Positions 1 through 8,523 of a DNA stretch of 64,000 nucleotides are shown here, piece after piece. Position 1 is the first letter of the stretch. The number at the start of each line of letters is the position of its first letter. The DNA is taken from NCBI RefSeq assembly GCF_022601685.1, contig NZ_JAKUML010000007.1, positions 82,363 through 146,362 on the forward strand. The letters are read 5' to 3'. Below the pieces are notes generated by a model. That model saw only the letters and a program-made list of their open reading frames with translations. It did no database searches and was not told where the DNA came from. Source of the DNA: Acinetobacter sedimenti (GTDB lineage: Bacteria; Pseudomonadota; Gammaproteobacteria; Pseudomonadales; Moraxellaceae). A program made the position numbers and the translations under genes.

Positions 1-434
1 AAGTCTGGAATGATGACGTGGTAGTACGGCGTCAAATAGTGTACAACACGATTCCAATTGTCACGTGTGCCAGATAGTCCATGAATCAAAAGAACCGTGG
101 GTTTGCTCGCATCACCGCCTTCACTATAATGCCATTCAATTTCAGCCACTTGTTTTTTCTGACTTTTTAGTCCTGCCCAAGTGCGCTCTTGTTCAAGAAT
201 TGAGCTAAATGTGGTATTGATTTGATCATTGGATTTGGCATGTACCGTGCTCAAAGCAGTACCAAAACACATTAAGGTACTGAGCATAAAAATAGATAGA
301 GTAGAACGAATTGGTTTTGTGGTGAGGCGATTTCTAAAATTGCCTAGTCTAATGTTAGCTGGTTTAATGTTAGCTAGTTGAATTTTAGTGCGTTTAATAT
401 TGCATTGTTTGTTATGACGTATCTTCGAAATCAT
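1..434 (-). CDS. Alpha/beta hydrolase (lipase-like), N-terminal part only
   Basis: The reading frame is open from an ATG at 434 down to the left edge, so only the first 144 or so residues are present and the catalytic triad lies outside the window. After about 50 basic, polar residues comes a hydrophobic stretch (LSIFMLSTLMCFGTALS) that could be a signal peptide or anchor. The segment TVLLIHGLSGTRDNW followed by VIIPDL is the HG oxyanion-hole strand-turn of alpha/beta hydrolases. The ATG is preceded by AAGGA at a good distance and by a promoter at 465-493. A later in-frame ATG just before the hydrophobic stretch could be the true start, which would remove the unusual long N-terminus. The substrate cannot be told; lipase or esterase is inferred from the fold and the export signal. 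Confidence 0.75.
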   Translation of the reverse strand, partial: MISKIRHNKQCNIKRTKIQLANIKPANIRLGNFRNRLTTKPIRSTLSIFMLSTLMCFGTALSTVHAKSNDQINTTFSSILEQERTWAGLKSQKKQVAEIEWHYSEGGDASKPTVLLIHGLSGTRDNWNRVVHYLTPYYHVIIPD

Positions 435-464
435 TAGGCTATTCCTTAGCAAAATATTCAATTC

Positions 465-493
465 ACTATAATTGAAAATGAGCAGTTTTGTAA
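465..493 (-). promoter_or_regulatory. Sigma-70 promoter of the lipase-like gene
   Basis: On the minus strand TTACAA (493-488) and TATAGT (470-465) are separated by 17 bases, and the lipase-like ATG lies about 30 bases downstream. This was found by eye. Confidence 0.5.
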
Positions 494-697
494 TTTGCCA
501 AAATTCAATATACTTGGGCAGAATCATCAAAAAGCCATGATATAAGAAGTATTACAGAGAATTTTATTAAATCACTCAATTTGAAAAGAGCATTTATTTC
601 TCGAATAAGTCTTTTGAAAAATAACAAATTTAATCAATGACAACTTTCACTTAGCCTTTTAAAATAAGACACAAATCGAGTGAGGATAGTTTTTGCA

Positions 698-1309
698 ATG
701 ATCAGTGCACAAGAAGCCCTGCAACGCTTAAAAGATGGCAATCAAAATTTCGTTGAAGGTAAAGTTCAATACAAAAAGCTATCCCATCAACAACGTGCAG
801 ATCTTGCAGATGAGCAACATCCTTTTGCTATTATTTTAGGTTGTTCAGACTCACGTGTTCCTGCGGAAATCGTATTTGATCAAGGACTTGGTGATCTGTT
901 CGTGATTCGAGTTGCGGGCAATATTGTTGCGCCTTCACAAGTTGGTAGTGTTGAATTTGCAGCGGAAAGCTTTGGTTGCCCATTAGTTGTTGTGCTCGGG
1001 CATAGTCATTGCGGTGCCATCAAATCAACCATTCATACTTTATTGAATCCCAATACGACACATTCTAGCAATCTGATGTCGATCGTCAATCGAGTGCGAC
1101 CTGCGGTGGAAATGTTGTTTCAAACCGATTTAAAAAATGACGTAGATAAACTCTCTCAACATGCAGTCAAAGCAAATGTATTTGCTTCGGTTAATCAGCT
1201 ACGTCATGGTTCGGCAGTATTGGAAAACCTCACTCAACAAGGAAAATTGGTGATTGTAGGTGCTGAATACTCATTGGAAAAAGGTGTGGTTGAGTTCTTT
1301 GATTACTAA
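698..1309 (+). CDS. can: Beta-class carbonic anhydrase
   Basis: This enzyme reversibly hydrates CO2 to bicarbonate in the cytoplasm. The zinc and catalytic motifs of beta carbonic anhydrases are visible: GCSDSRVP (Cys and the Asp-Arg dyad) near residue 45 and GHSHCGA (His and Cys ligands) near residue 105, with the conserved VIRVAGNI between them. At about 203 residues the length is normal. The frame is open from a GTG at 680, but the ATG at 698 is preferred because GAGGA lies about 11 bases before it and the extra six residues (MRIVFA) are not typical. It is transcribed alone, between the divergent lipase-like gene and the SCP2 gene. The paralogue name (can or cynT) is not certain. Confidence 0.92.
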   Translation: MISAQEALQRLKDGNQNFVEGKVQYKKLSHQQRADLADEQHPFAIILGCSDSRVPAEIVFDQGLGDLFVIRVAGNIVAPSQVGSVEFAAESFGCPLVVVLGHSHCGAIKSTIHTLLNPNTTHSSNLMSIVNRVRPAVEMLFQTDLKNDVDKLSQHAVKANVFASVNQLRHGSAVLENLTQQGKLVIVGAEYSLEKGVVEFFDY

Positions 1310-1374
1310 TGAAGATAAAGGTAGTTTGGAAAATTCCATATAAATTTTCTAAAATTGCTACACAATGTAATCAA

Positions 1375-1405
1375 TTGACCGAAAAAATGAATCCAAAGTT
1401 ATAAT
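1375..1405 (+). promoter_or_regulatory. Probable promoter of the SCP2-domain gene
   Basis: TTGACC (1375-1380) and TATAAT (1400-1405) are 19 bases apart, or 18 if TTATAA is used. About 130 bases of untranslated leader would follow before the ATG at 1539. Confidence 0.45.
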
Positions 1406-1538
1406 TTGGCTATGGTAATCCGTGCTTGTCGTGTTATAACAAGTGCGGACAGATCAACTTGTATCGACTTACGCAAACATCGTGGGCGATCTACAGGATT
1501 GATAAAAGTGATTCAACAAGGAAAAACGAGGAATACAC

Positions 1539-1925
1539 ATGCCTGCTTTTTTATCTGAAGATTGGTTTAATACTGTAGAGCAACTGACTGCTGAAGCAGG
1601 AGATTTAAACTTGCCACCGGCACTACAAAGCCTTGCGCTTAACTTAGTTGTTGGCAATGCAGATGGTTCAAATACTGAGCTTGCTTTGGACGGCGGTAAG
1701 ATTCAAAAAGGTCTTGCTGACAGTGCGAAAACGACTTTAAACATGGATGCGGATACACTACGTAAAGTATTCCTTGAGTTCGATATGAATGCAGCAATGC
1801 AAGCGTTCATGACTGGACAGATCAAAGTGCAGGGCGATATGAGCCAATTGATGGCATTACAAACTGCTCAGCCAAGTGCAGAACAAAAAGCATTGTTCAA
1901 AAAAGTATTAGAAAATACCAACTAA
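1539..1925 (+). CDS. SCP2 sterol-binding domain protein
   Basis: This is a 128-residue cytoplasmic protein with no signal or membrane segment. The pattern is that of a stand-alone SCP2 (sterol carrier protein 2) domain: DGSNTELALDGGKI, then TTLNMDADTLRKVF, then AMQAFMTGQIKVQGDMSQLM. The motif 'tG.ikv.Gd...l..l' is typical of this fold, which holds hydrophobic ligands such as acyl-CoA or other lipids in a pocket. An AGGA ribosome site precedes the ATG. It stands alone, followed by a terminator. The ligand cannot be inferred. Confidence 0.85.
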   Translation: MPAFLSEDWFNTVEQLTAEAGDLNLPPALQSLALNLVVGNADGSNTELALDGGKIQKGLADSAKTTLNMDADTLRKVFLEFDMNAAMQAFMTGQIKVQGDMSQLMALQTAQPSAEQKALFKKVLENTN

Positions 1926-1948
1926 TATTGCCGAATAACAATGAGAAG

Positions 1949-1983
1949 CCATGTAAGATCACTGATTTTACATGGTTTTTTTA
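1949..1983 (+). terminator. Rho-independent terminator after the SCP2 gene
   Basis: CCATGTAA (1949-1956) pairs with TTACATGG (1968-1975) and is followed by a run of T. Confidence 0.75.
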
Positions 1984-1998
1984 TAGTTAAAGTTGAGT

Positions 1999-2266
1999 AG
2001 GGTTTGTTGACATTTCAACCATGCATTGCGTTATAGGCTAAAATCACATAAACAAGGCATGAAACGTAGGGAATGGTTACTCCCTTGCCAAGTTTCATAA
2101 CGAAGTTTATGGCAATTTTAGCCATAACCTTTCAGGACAAGGATGCTTTTTGACGCTACGTCGTTATGAATGAATCATTTAGAATGACTAAATTTCTTCA
2201 TTCCTGGCTAGTATCGCCTAAAAAGCATCCATTGTCGCAAGCATCTGTGAAATGCCAACAGACCCT
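1999..2266. mobile_element. 268-bp MITE-like element with 19-bp inverted ends
   Basis: The ends AGGGTTTGTTGACATTTCA (1999-2017) and the reverse complement of 2248-2266 (AGGGTCTGTTGGCATTTCA) agree at 17 of 19 positions, and the outermost TA/TA would fit a short TA-type target duplication. The element has no coding frame. Inside is a second dyad, GGATGCTTTTT (2141-2151) with AAAAAGCATCC (2220-2230), and a smaller TTATGGC/GCCATAA pair near 2107-2126. Ends of the GGGTCTGTTG type occur in IS5-family (IS427-group) elements, so a non-autonomous derivative is inferred. From memory, sequences like this recur between genes in Acinetobacter; this was not searched. Confidence 0.7.
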
Positions 2267-2361
2267 AAAATACGAAGTCATAGATTAACTGAAAAATAGA
2301 CAATTTATGTAATATAATGATAACATCATCACACAAAATTAATCTTGTGTGAGGTGGTGTC

Positions 2362-4104
2362 ATGTCACAGTATATTCCGTATTTGCTACGTATGGATTTA
2401 TTGCAAATCGATCCTCTTTTGGACGTTGACTGGCGTACTCGTTTAGAAACTATTTTTACAAAAATTGATGATGAACATCTCAAAGATGAGATAGATCGTC
2501 AGATTTTACAGACCAAAAGTATTACTTGGTCCGCTCAGAATAATCATTTTGATTCAAAACCTGCGATCAGCTTAGATAAGCTGAAATACACCATGGAAGA
2601 TGATGTCAGGATATTAAATATTCTAGATCATATTATTGAATCGCTTGGCTTTATTGAAGAAAATAACAACGCAATCTTCTTTGCTGAATATGTGGAAAAT
2701 ATTGTTCGACAAATTAATGCGATTGACTCAGAAGATGATATCAGTCTCGGCGATAAGCTTTATCAAGTGAAGAAAAGCTTTTTGTATCAAATCGCTGAAA
2801 TGGTTAAAGATAAAAATTTTGAGATTCCCAAAAATACACGTGGTATGACGCAAGAAGAACTCAAAGTCTATATTTTAGAAGTGTATATCAAACATGAGCT
2901 CTTAGATTATTGGTTCAAGCGCATGAGTAGCTATGAAATCAGTAATGAAGACAATATGTACTTCAAATATATTATTCGTAAAGAAGCAACCATTCGTAAA
3001 TTTTCTGTGGTAAAAACCAGTAAATATTATTTCCTCGTTGCTCCTGGGCGTAGCTTTGATGAGAATAATTTCTCAATTCGTCGCTATTTGCTTGAGCAGA
3101 CTGTTGAGTATAGCCCGAAAGTTTATATCTATGCCTTGGCATTGCCTTTGGTTGCTTCTGATGAGATGAATGATATTAAGAAGTTTAAATTCTTGATCTC
3201 AAATATGGTGACAGTGGAATATAACTTAAATCAATCTGTGGTCGATTTTGTCGCAAATACTCAAACAGCGTTTAACAATCAAATCATGCCGATGTTTACC
3301 CAACCGATCGAGTTTAAAGATAGCAATATTGATCTGATCGTAGGGAATCATCTGTCGAATATTGAGAGTCTGATCCATTCGATCATATTGAAACCGTTAA
3401 AAGAGGCGATGAATAGCTTTATTACACATCAAGATGAATATGATTATGTGTATCACACGATCAAGCATATGTTCCAAGACATGATTAACAGTTTTGATGT
3501 GTTTAAACAGCAACCACTTTTATTCTTAAATACACAGGTACAAGTATTCGGCTATAAGATTATTTCTTATATGAAAATGCTTGAGCGCCGTCGTAGTGAT
3601 TTGTTTGTCAATATCAGCGCCAATGATTTAAGAATGATTGGTGATGTTGCTAAACAGCCATTAGATTTGTTGTTTGAAAGTTTTGATAATAAAATGAGTT
3701 GGTTTCGTGGATTGCAACTCGAACTCAAAGAGATTGAGCGTAATCAAGGTGCACCAAATAAGAAAAGTGCTTTGGCAGGATTCTTCTCTGGCCGAAATCA
3801 AAGTTTAAAACGCTATCAAGAGATTTATCATGAAATGATGGTGATTAAAAAATCTGCTTTTCATGATCTGATGAATATTCCAAAGCAATATAAAAACTAT
3901 TGTGTAACGATCGTTGAGAATAAGAAATCATTTTCGCTTGAAGGTGATAATGTATTCTTAGCTTTTAATCAGGGTGAAACGGGTATTGATAAGTTACCGA
4001 TCATGTTTAAAGTCCAAAAAGACTTGTCGGATTTTAACCTTGAAACCGTGTATAGCCGTTTGAAACGTAGTGTTTTGGAAGCTCAGCCTCGTTTGCCGAA
4101 TTAA
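2362..4104 (+). CDS. Unrecognised 580-residue cytoplasmic protein
   Basis: I do not recognise this family. The protein has no signal peptide and no clear membrane segment. It is rich in charged and aromatic residues and looks mostly helical, with acidic patches (DSEDD near residue 122) and long amphipathic stretches. A basic segment (RNQGAPNKKSALAGFFSGRNQSLKRY, broken here as residues about 459-484) interrupts the C-terminal helices and could be a flexible loop. No nucleotide-binding, catalytic Cys/His or metal motif is evident. The start follows GAGGTGGTGTC and is reasonable. It is a single-gene unit between the MITE-like element and a shared terminator with thiG. Codon use looks like that of its neighbours, although AT content seems somewhat higher. 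Confidence 0.85.
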   Translation: MSQYIPYLLRMDLLQIDPLLDVDWRTRLETIFTKIDDEHLKDEIDRQILQTKSITWSAQNNHFDSKPAISLDKLKYTMEDDVRILNILDHIIESLGFIEENNNAIFFAEYVENIVRQINAIDSEDDISLGDKLYQVKKSFLYQIAEMVKDKNFEIPKNTRGMTQEELKVYILEVYIKHELLDYWFKRMSSYEISNEDNMYFKYIIRKEATIRKFSVVKTSKYYFLVAPGRSFDENNFSIRRYLLEQTVEYSPKVYIYALALPLVASDEMNDIKKFKFLISNMVTVEYNLNQSVVDFVANTQTAFNNQIMPMFTQPIEFKDSNIDLIVGNHLSNIESLIHSIILKPLKEAMNSFITHQDEYDYVYHTIKHMFQDMINSFDVFKQQPLLFLNTQVQVFGYKIISYMKMLERRRSDLFVNISANDLRMIGDVAKQPLDLLFESFDNKMSWFRGLQLELKEIERNQGAPNKKSALAGFFSGRNQSLKRYQEIYHEMMVIKKSAFHDLMNIPKQYKNYCVTIVENKKSFSLEGDNVFLAFNQGETGIDKLPIMFKVQKDLSDFNLETVYSRLKRSVLEAQPRLPN

Positions 4105-4126
4105 TTTAAATATACATTGTAATGTC

Positions 4127-4159
4127 AAAAAACTGCGCTGGAATACACCGCAGTTTTTT
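4127..4159. terminator. Bidirectional terminator between the 580-residue gene and thiG
   Basis: AAAAAACTGCG (4127-4137) pairs with CGCAGTTTTTT (4149-4159). T runs on both strands serve the two converging genes. Confidence 0.8.
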
Positions 4160-4202
4160 ATTTTTGCCTTTTAGATTATCGCTTTAAATGATCACAGAGT
4201 GA

Positions 4203-5015
4203 TTATTTAAAGAAATAACCTGTTTCAGGTGAGCTGGCATTGGCGAAGCGTTTACGTGGCATACGACCAGCGAGAAATGCTTCACGTCCTGCTTCGACAG
4301 CTTTTCTCATGGCACTTGCCATCAAGATCGGTTGCTGTGCTTGAGCAATTGCGGTATTCATCAGCACGCCGTCACAGCCAAGCTCCATGGCTATTGCCGC
4401 ATCACTGGCTGTACCAACACCTGCATCGACTAAGACAGGTACTTTTGCATTTTCAATAATGATCGACAATGTATGGGGATTCAAAATCCCTAATCCTGAA
4501 CCAATCAAGCTGCCTAAAGGCATGATGGCAACACAGCCCATTGCTTCAAGCTCTTGTGCCACAATTGGGTCGTCTGAGGTATAGACCATGACATCGAAGC
4601 CATCATCAATCAGCACTTGAGCGGCTTTTATGGTTTCAACTACATTGGGATAAAGAGTTTCTTGATTGCCCAAGACTTCCAATTTCACTAAGTTGTGTCC
4701 ATCGAGTAGTTCACGGGCAAGCTGACAGGTGCGAATGGCACTTTGCGCATCAAAACAGCCTGCGGTATTGGGCAAAATGGTGTATTTCTCAGGTGGAATC
4801 ACGGACAGTAGATTCGGTTGGCTTGGATCTTGTCCGATATTGACACGACGGATTGCGACAGTGACGATTTCAGCACCACTGGCTTCAATCGCTAAACCTG
4901 TTTCGGTTAAATCTTTATATTTGCCTGTGCCGACCAATAGACGTGAATGAAACTCACGTTGTCCAATTTTAAAAGATGAATCACTTGAATGTCCGTACGT
5001 TATGTCGTGTTGCAT
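4203..5015 (-). CDS. thiG: Thiazole synthase ThiG
   Basis: ThiG forms the thiazole phosphate ring of thiamine from deoxyxylulose 5-phosphate, dehydroglycine and the sulfur carried on ThiS. The 270-residue protein shows the family signature throughout: [40 protein letters not shown] (Schiff-base lysine region), [20 protein letters not shown] and [23 protein letters not shown] (phosphate-binding loop). It follows thiS after 10 bases and forms a two-gene operon with it. The first ten residues or so ([10 protein letters not shown]) are divergent, as is common. No thiamine riboswitch was seen upstream. Confidence 0.96.
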   Translation of the reverse strand: MQHDITYGHSSDSSFKIGQREFHSRLLVGTGKYKDLTETGLAIEASGAEIVTVAIRRVNIGQDPSQPNLLSVIPPEKYTILPNTAGCFDAQSAIRTCQLARELLDGHNLVKLEVLGNQETLYPNVVETIKAAQVLIDDGFDVMVYTSDDPIVAQELEAMGCVAIMPLGSLIGSGLGILNPHTLSIIIENAKVPVLVDAGVGTASDAAIAMELGCDGVLMNTAIAQAQQPILMASAMRKAVEAGREAFLAGRMPRKRFANASSPETGYFFK

Positions 5016-5025
5016 AATATTGCCT

Positions 5026-5223
5026 TTAACCTCCGCCTACGGCTTGAATAATCTCAATCTTATCATTGTTTTGGATCATGGTTTCCAGCAAACGGCTCTT
5101 TGGCACGATCTGTTCGTTCACTTCTACAGCAAAGCGTTTGCCATCAAGTTGTAATGACTGCACCAATTCAAATAAAGTGCTGAATTCTATATTTTGCGCT
5201 TCGCCATTTAAAAAAATATTCAT
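5026..5223 (-). CDS. thiS: Sulfur carrier protein ThiS
   Basis: This is a small ubiquitin-fold protein whose C-terminal Gly-Gly is thiocarboxylated and donates sulfur to ThiG. The 65-residue product begins [14 protein letters not shown] and ends [10 protein letters not shown], the expected di-glycine end. A TTG further upstream (5262) keeps the frame open, but the ATG at 5223 matches the family start and length. The ribosome site is weak (GAAG far upstream), which may mean translation is coupled to the preceding DUF423 gene, whose stop lies about 40 bases upstream. Confidence 0.93.
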   Translation of the reverse strand: MNIFLNGEAQNIEFSTLFELVQSLQLDGKRFAVEVNEQIVPKSRLLETMIQNNDKIEIIQAVGGG

Positions 5224-5263
5224 GGGTAAATCAATCTTCAATTTTAAAATTAATATGCTCAAA

Positions 5264-5626
5264 TTAATGCTGTTTAAAAGCTTGCCAAGCCAATGTCAAC
5301 CAGCCAAGAATCATCAATAATCCACCAATCGGCGTAATCGCACCCAAAATACGTGGCATACCCAAACTCATGATGTATAACGAACCACAGAAAAAAATGA
5401 TCCCGATCTGAATCAATAGAAAAGGTGCTTTGATCGAAAATGAGGGGAGCACTTTAGCCATGATGCCAAGGAGCAACAAACCCAGAGCATGGTAGAAAAA
5501 GTACTCAGTCGCCGTATGCCACCATGTCAGCTGTTGTGCATTGGCGATCTTTTGCAAGCCATGTGCACCAAACGCACCGAGCATCACGGCTAAGGCTAAG
5601 TTAAGGGCAGCGATACCAATCCACAT
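5264..5626 (-). CDS. DUF423 family inner-membrane protein
   Basis: This is a roughly 120-residue protein with four hydrophobic helices. The segment LNLALAVMLGAFGAHGLQ near the N-terminus is the hallmark of the DUF423 (YgdD-like) family, and ATEYFFYHALGLLLLG and the C-terminal ITPIGGLLMILGWLTLA also fit. The function of the family is not established. The frame can be extended to a TTG at 5641, but the ATG at 5626 has GGAA upstream and gives a normal length. It lies directly before thiS on the same strand and may be co-transcribed, though nothing links it to thiamine. Confidence 0.88.
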   Translation of the reverse strand: MWIGIAALNLALAVMLGAFGAHGLQKIANAQQLTWWHTATEYFFYHALGLLLLGIMAKVLPSFSIKAPFLLIQIGIIFFCGSLYIMSLGMPRILGAITPIGGLLMILGWLTLAWQAFKQH

Positions 5627-5792
5627 AGTCGTTCCAAGCAAAGTGCTTAAATGAGTGCGAGTAGTATAGAGGATTGTTATTTATATGCCTATGTACGAAT
5701 TGCATTTATAGATCAATCTTTATTCCACTTTGCATTTACTTATATTATATTTGAGAAATAAATTAGCCATGTAAATTATTGGAGAATAAGCG

Positions 5793-6305
5793 ATGAAAGG
5801 ACTTTTGCTCAGTGCCACGTTAATTTTATTTAGCCCTACAGTATTTGCTGAAATTAAGCATTTGCAACCACATGAAAGGCAACAATGCAGTAAGTCAAAA
5901 GAGGATGCTGTGAATTGCTTGAATAAGCTAATAGATCTAAATGCGGGCAATGAGCAAACGTATATTTCTGCACTATACGACACACTTGCGATTAAAAGTT
6001 ATACAAATGAGGCTTGTAAAACTGAAATCAAATTTTCAAGGTCTAGTTTTACACCAGATGTTATTGATTGGGACAAAGTATCTTTGAGGGAACTTGTCGA
6101 GCAGAAAAAAAGTACATATCACTTAAAAGAAGTCAATATTCATGAAGTCGATTCGAGTGGGAAGATAATTGGACGAAAAAAGATAAAAACGACTACTGAC
6201 GAGTTAGCTGATTTTATGATCGAATTAATGTTTGAACTGACATTACTGTGTGATTCAAGTAATTCAAAATTCAATAAATTATTTTTGCCCCAAGCGACAA
6301 ACTAA
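5793..6305 (+). CDS. Secreted or periplasmic protein of unknown function
   Basis: I do not recognise this family. The 170-residue product starts with a clear signal peptide (MKGLLLSATLILFSPTVFA, cleavage before EIKHL). The mature part has four cysteines (in QQCSK, VNCLN, EACKT and TLLCD) that could form two disulfides, and a lysine-rich middle. The start has GGAG nearby. It is a lone gene between the divergent DUF423/thiSG group and the convergent rpoH. No lipobox was seen, so it is probably soluble in the periplasm. Confidence 0.75.
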   Translation: MKGLLLSATLILFSPTVFAEIKHLQPHERQQCSKSKEDAVNCLNKLIDLNAGNEQTYISALYDTLAIKSYTNEACKTEIKFSRSSFTPDVIDWDKVSLRELVEQKKSTYHLKEVNIHEVDSSGKIIGRKKIKTTTDELADFMIELMFELTLLCDSSNSKFNKLFLPQATN

Positions 6306-6351
6306 ATTTGTAAGTTTGAGGAATAGGGCAAAGTTTTAGCAAACCGTTTAT

Positions 6352-7221
6352 TTACCCCGCAGACATTGCGGTTTTGATTTTTTCCATCGCATTTTTTTCA
6401 AGCTGACGGATACGCTCCGCAGATACGTTATATTCCGCTGCTAGCTCATGCAATGTCGATTTATTATCATCCAACCAACGACGTTGCAAGATACTGCGTG
6501 AACGGTCATCGAGCTGTTCCATCGCATCATGTAGGGCATTGTTACTTTGCTCTTCCCAGTCTTCTTCTTCGACAAGACGAGCAGGGTCATAACGATTGTC
6601 CTCAAGATACAATGCAGGCGCAGTGTAATGACTTTCATCGTCATCATCATTTTGCGCTTCGAATGCTGCATCATAAGCCGTCAGACGACCTTCCATTTCC
6701 AGTACTTGCTCAGGCGTCACATTGAGATCATTGGCGATCGCTTGCGCTTCTGCAAGTGTGAGCTTTTTACTAGACTTTTTTAGACTACGCAGATTAAAGA
6801 ACAGTTTACGCTGTGCTTTAGTCGTTGCGACTTTGACGATACGCCAGTTACGGATCACATATTCGTGGATTTCCGCTTTAATCCAATGCACAGCAAACGA
6901 CACTAAACGTACGCCCATCGTCGGGTCAAAGCGTTTGACTGCTTTCATCAAGCCGAGATTGCCTTCTTGAATCAGGTCGCCTTGTGGCAAGCCATAGCCT
7001 GCATAGCTACGTGCAATATGAATCACAAAACGAAGATGCGACATCACCAATAGCTTGGCAGCATCAAGGTCTTGATCATAATAATAACGGTCGGCAAGTT
7101 CTTTTTCTTGCTCCGCAGTGAGAATCGGTATTTGATTGACCGTACTAATATACGCACCGAGATTTACACCAGGTGCAGTCAATGACAGGGGCATCAATTG
7201 GTTGCTACTGTCAGTGGCCAT
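6352..7221 (-). CDS. rpoH: Heat-shock sigma factor RpoH (sigma-32)
   Basis: RpoH directs RNA polymerase to chaperone and protease promoters after heat or protein-folding stress. The 289-residue protein has region 2 ([38 protein letters not shown]) with the core-binding and -10-recognition helices, the diagnostic RpoH box QRKLFFNLR at residues 137-145, and a C-terminal region 4 helix-turn-helix ([26 protein letters not shown]). Upstream lies AAGGAGC, a strong ribosome site, and a small GGGAATTTCATCCC hairpin close to it. Likely targets in this window include htpX, which lies nearby. Regulation by mRNA structure, as in E. coli, cannot be judged by eye. Confidence 0.97.
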   Translation of the reverse strand: MATDSSNQLMPLSLTAPGVNLGAYISTVNQIPILTAEQEKELADRYYYDQDLDAAKLLVMSHLRFVIHIARSYAGYGLPQGDLIQEGNLGLMKAVKRFDPTMGVRLVSFAVHWIKAEIHEYVIRNWRIVKVATTKAQRKLFFNLRSLKKSSKKLTLAEAQAIANDLNVTPEQVLEMEGRLTAYDAAFEAQNDDDDESHYTAPALYLEDNRYDPARLVEEEDWEEQSNNALHDAMEQLDDRSRSILQRRWLDDNKSTLHELAAEYNVSAERIRQLEKNAMEKIKTAMSAG

Positions 7222-7352
7222 GTAAGCTCCTTGATAGGGATGAAATTCCCAAAACCATATAATAATTAAACCTTAAGCACATGTAAGTAGGATTACGTGT
7301 AAATGTGTAAGTAATTAATGCGATATGGTGTGCATTGTAAAATTTAAAAGGG

Positions 7353-7646
7353 TTATTTTTCAATATAATAGTGAAATTCATCATCAACGATCATTTGCTG
7401 GACAATTTTCAATTGTTGTATCTGACAAAAATGCGCCAAATCTTGTTGGCTATTCGGATCAGTCGCTTTGATTAAAATCATTATTTTTGAGTTTGAATTT
7501 TCACTAGACGATAGATTTTTATCAATGGTTTTCAATAATCGCTTGAGCATCAGAATAGGCATCGGGCAAGGCTGATTGCGTGCATCAACGGTATAATCGG
7601 GTGTGAGATTCAAAGCGTTTTGCCCTGTATCAGTTTCCATATTCAT
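7353..7646 (-). CDS. TusA/SirA-family sulfur-carrier-like protein
   Basis: This 97-residue protein carries the CPxP motif of the TusA family (ARNQPCPMPILMLKR, near residue 27), whose cysteine transfers persulfide sulfur. It is longer than TusA (about 80 residues) at the N-terminus and in a polar insert (SSSENSNSK) between the first helix and the second strand. Its ATG overlaps the lpxH stop codon by four bases (ATGA), so translation is probably coupled. Which acceptor it serves is not evident; tRNA thiolation or another sulfur pathway is possible. Confidence 0.82.
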   Translation of the reverse strand: MNMETDTGQNALNLTPDYTVDARNQPCPMPILMLKRLLKTIDKNLSSSENSNSKIMILIKATDPNSQQDLAHFCQIQQLKIVQQMIVDDEFHYYIEK

Positions 7647-8365
7647 TCAAACTGCCAATCAAAAAATGAAAAGTCTTGCGCTGATTTTAACAATAAAATC
7701 TTGGCTGTGCCTGTATCTTCTCGCCAATCGCCAAGCACAATACGTTGTTTGATATTTTCTAAACTGTGAATCGCAGGGCGATGGGTGTGACCATGTATCA
7801 ATAAATCAACATTTTGAATTTGTTTAACGACTTCAGCTTGATTGACATCGACAGGTTGGTAATGTGCATTCTGCTGGCGGTTTTGGCTTTTTTGGCGGGC
7901 ATAATCCGCAAGACGACGTTTCAGATAAAATGGAAAAAGTTTTAAAAAACCAAGTAAGATAGGATTGCGAATAATGCGTTTAAAGCGTTGATATTCCACA
8001 TCATCGGTGCAGAGTGCATCGCCATGTTCGAGGCGGACGGTTAAGCCTTGCCATTGATAGATATATGGTTCTTGCAGTAATTTTCCACCAAAACGATCTA
8101 AGAAGCGTTGCCCAAGTACAAAGTCACGATTGCCACAGAGGAAATAGACTTGATTTCCAGTTGCAGTAAACTCACGGAGCTGCTTGATCATTGGTAATAG
8201 CCAATCGCTTGGATCACGATCGGAAAGCCAGACATTAAACCAATCTCCGAGAATATACAGTTCGGTCGATTCAGATTGATAATGTGCTAATAACGATAAA
8301 AACCCTCGAATTAATCGAGGGTGATCATCAGATAAGTGCAGATCAGCAATGAATAATTGTTGCAT
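7643..8365 (-). CDS. lpxH: UDP-2,3-diacylglucosamine diphosphatase LpxH
   Basis: LpxH cleaves UDP-2,3-diacylglucosamine to lipid X and UMP, the fourth step of lipid A synthesis, at the inner face of the cytoplasmic membrane. The metallophosphoesterase motifs are in order: FIADLHLSDD, YILGDWFNVW, FLCGNRDFVLG, and HGHTHRPA near residue 190. From the ATG at 8365 the protein has 240 residues, the same as in E. coli; the longer TTG start at 8380 only adds MAEII. It is first of a two-gene unit with the TusA-like gene and follows ppiB after a repeat element. Confidence 0.95.
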   Translation of the reverse strand: MQQLFIADLHLSDDHPRLIRGFLSLLAHYQSESTELYILGDWFNVWLSDRDPSDWLLPMIKQLREFTATGNQVYFLCGNRDFVLGQRFLDRFGGKLLQEPYIYQWQGLTVRLEHGDALCTDDVEYQRFKRIIRNPILLGFLKLFPFYLKRRLADYARQKSQNRQQNAHYQPVDVNQAEVVKQIQNVDLLIHGHTHRPAIHSLENIKQRIVLGDWREDTGTAKILLLKSAQDFSFFDWQFE

Positions 8366-8398
8366 GATAATTTCAGCCAAGCCTCTTTATGATTAAAA

Positions 8399-8523
8399 AT
8401 AGAAACCCTCCCTAACCCTCCCTTAAAAAGGAGGGAACTCCTCCATGAGGAACACTGTTCCGCAAGAGGGAAGATTGGGTGGGGATTAATATGTCATCTC
8501 ATATTAGAGTTAGGAGGGATTAT
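8399..8523. repeat. G/C-run palindromic intergenic repeat
   Basis: The space between lpxH and ppiB is filled by stretches such as CCCTCCCTAACCCTCC and GGAGGG that can pair with one another, with a central GGAACACTGTTCC palindrome. The outer ends (AACCCTCCCTAAC and the reverse complement of GTTAGGAGGGATT) form imperfect inverted repeats. It is non-coding and unlike the AT-rich spacers elsewhere. I believe such C-rich/G-rich elements recur in Acinetobacter genomes, but this was not searched. Confidence 0.55.

Noticed and set aside
1406..1500. Possible tRNA or small RNA before the SCP2 gene (imperfect TCCGTGCTTGT/ACAAGTGCGGA dyad)
   Set aside because: There is no cloverleaf or TTCGAATC-type T loop, and the dyad has two mismatches.
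4975..5792. Thiamine (TPP) riboswitch before thiSG
   Set aside because: No CTGAGA ... ACC-CTT-GAACCTG type core was seen upstream of thiS or the DUF423 gene.
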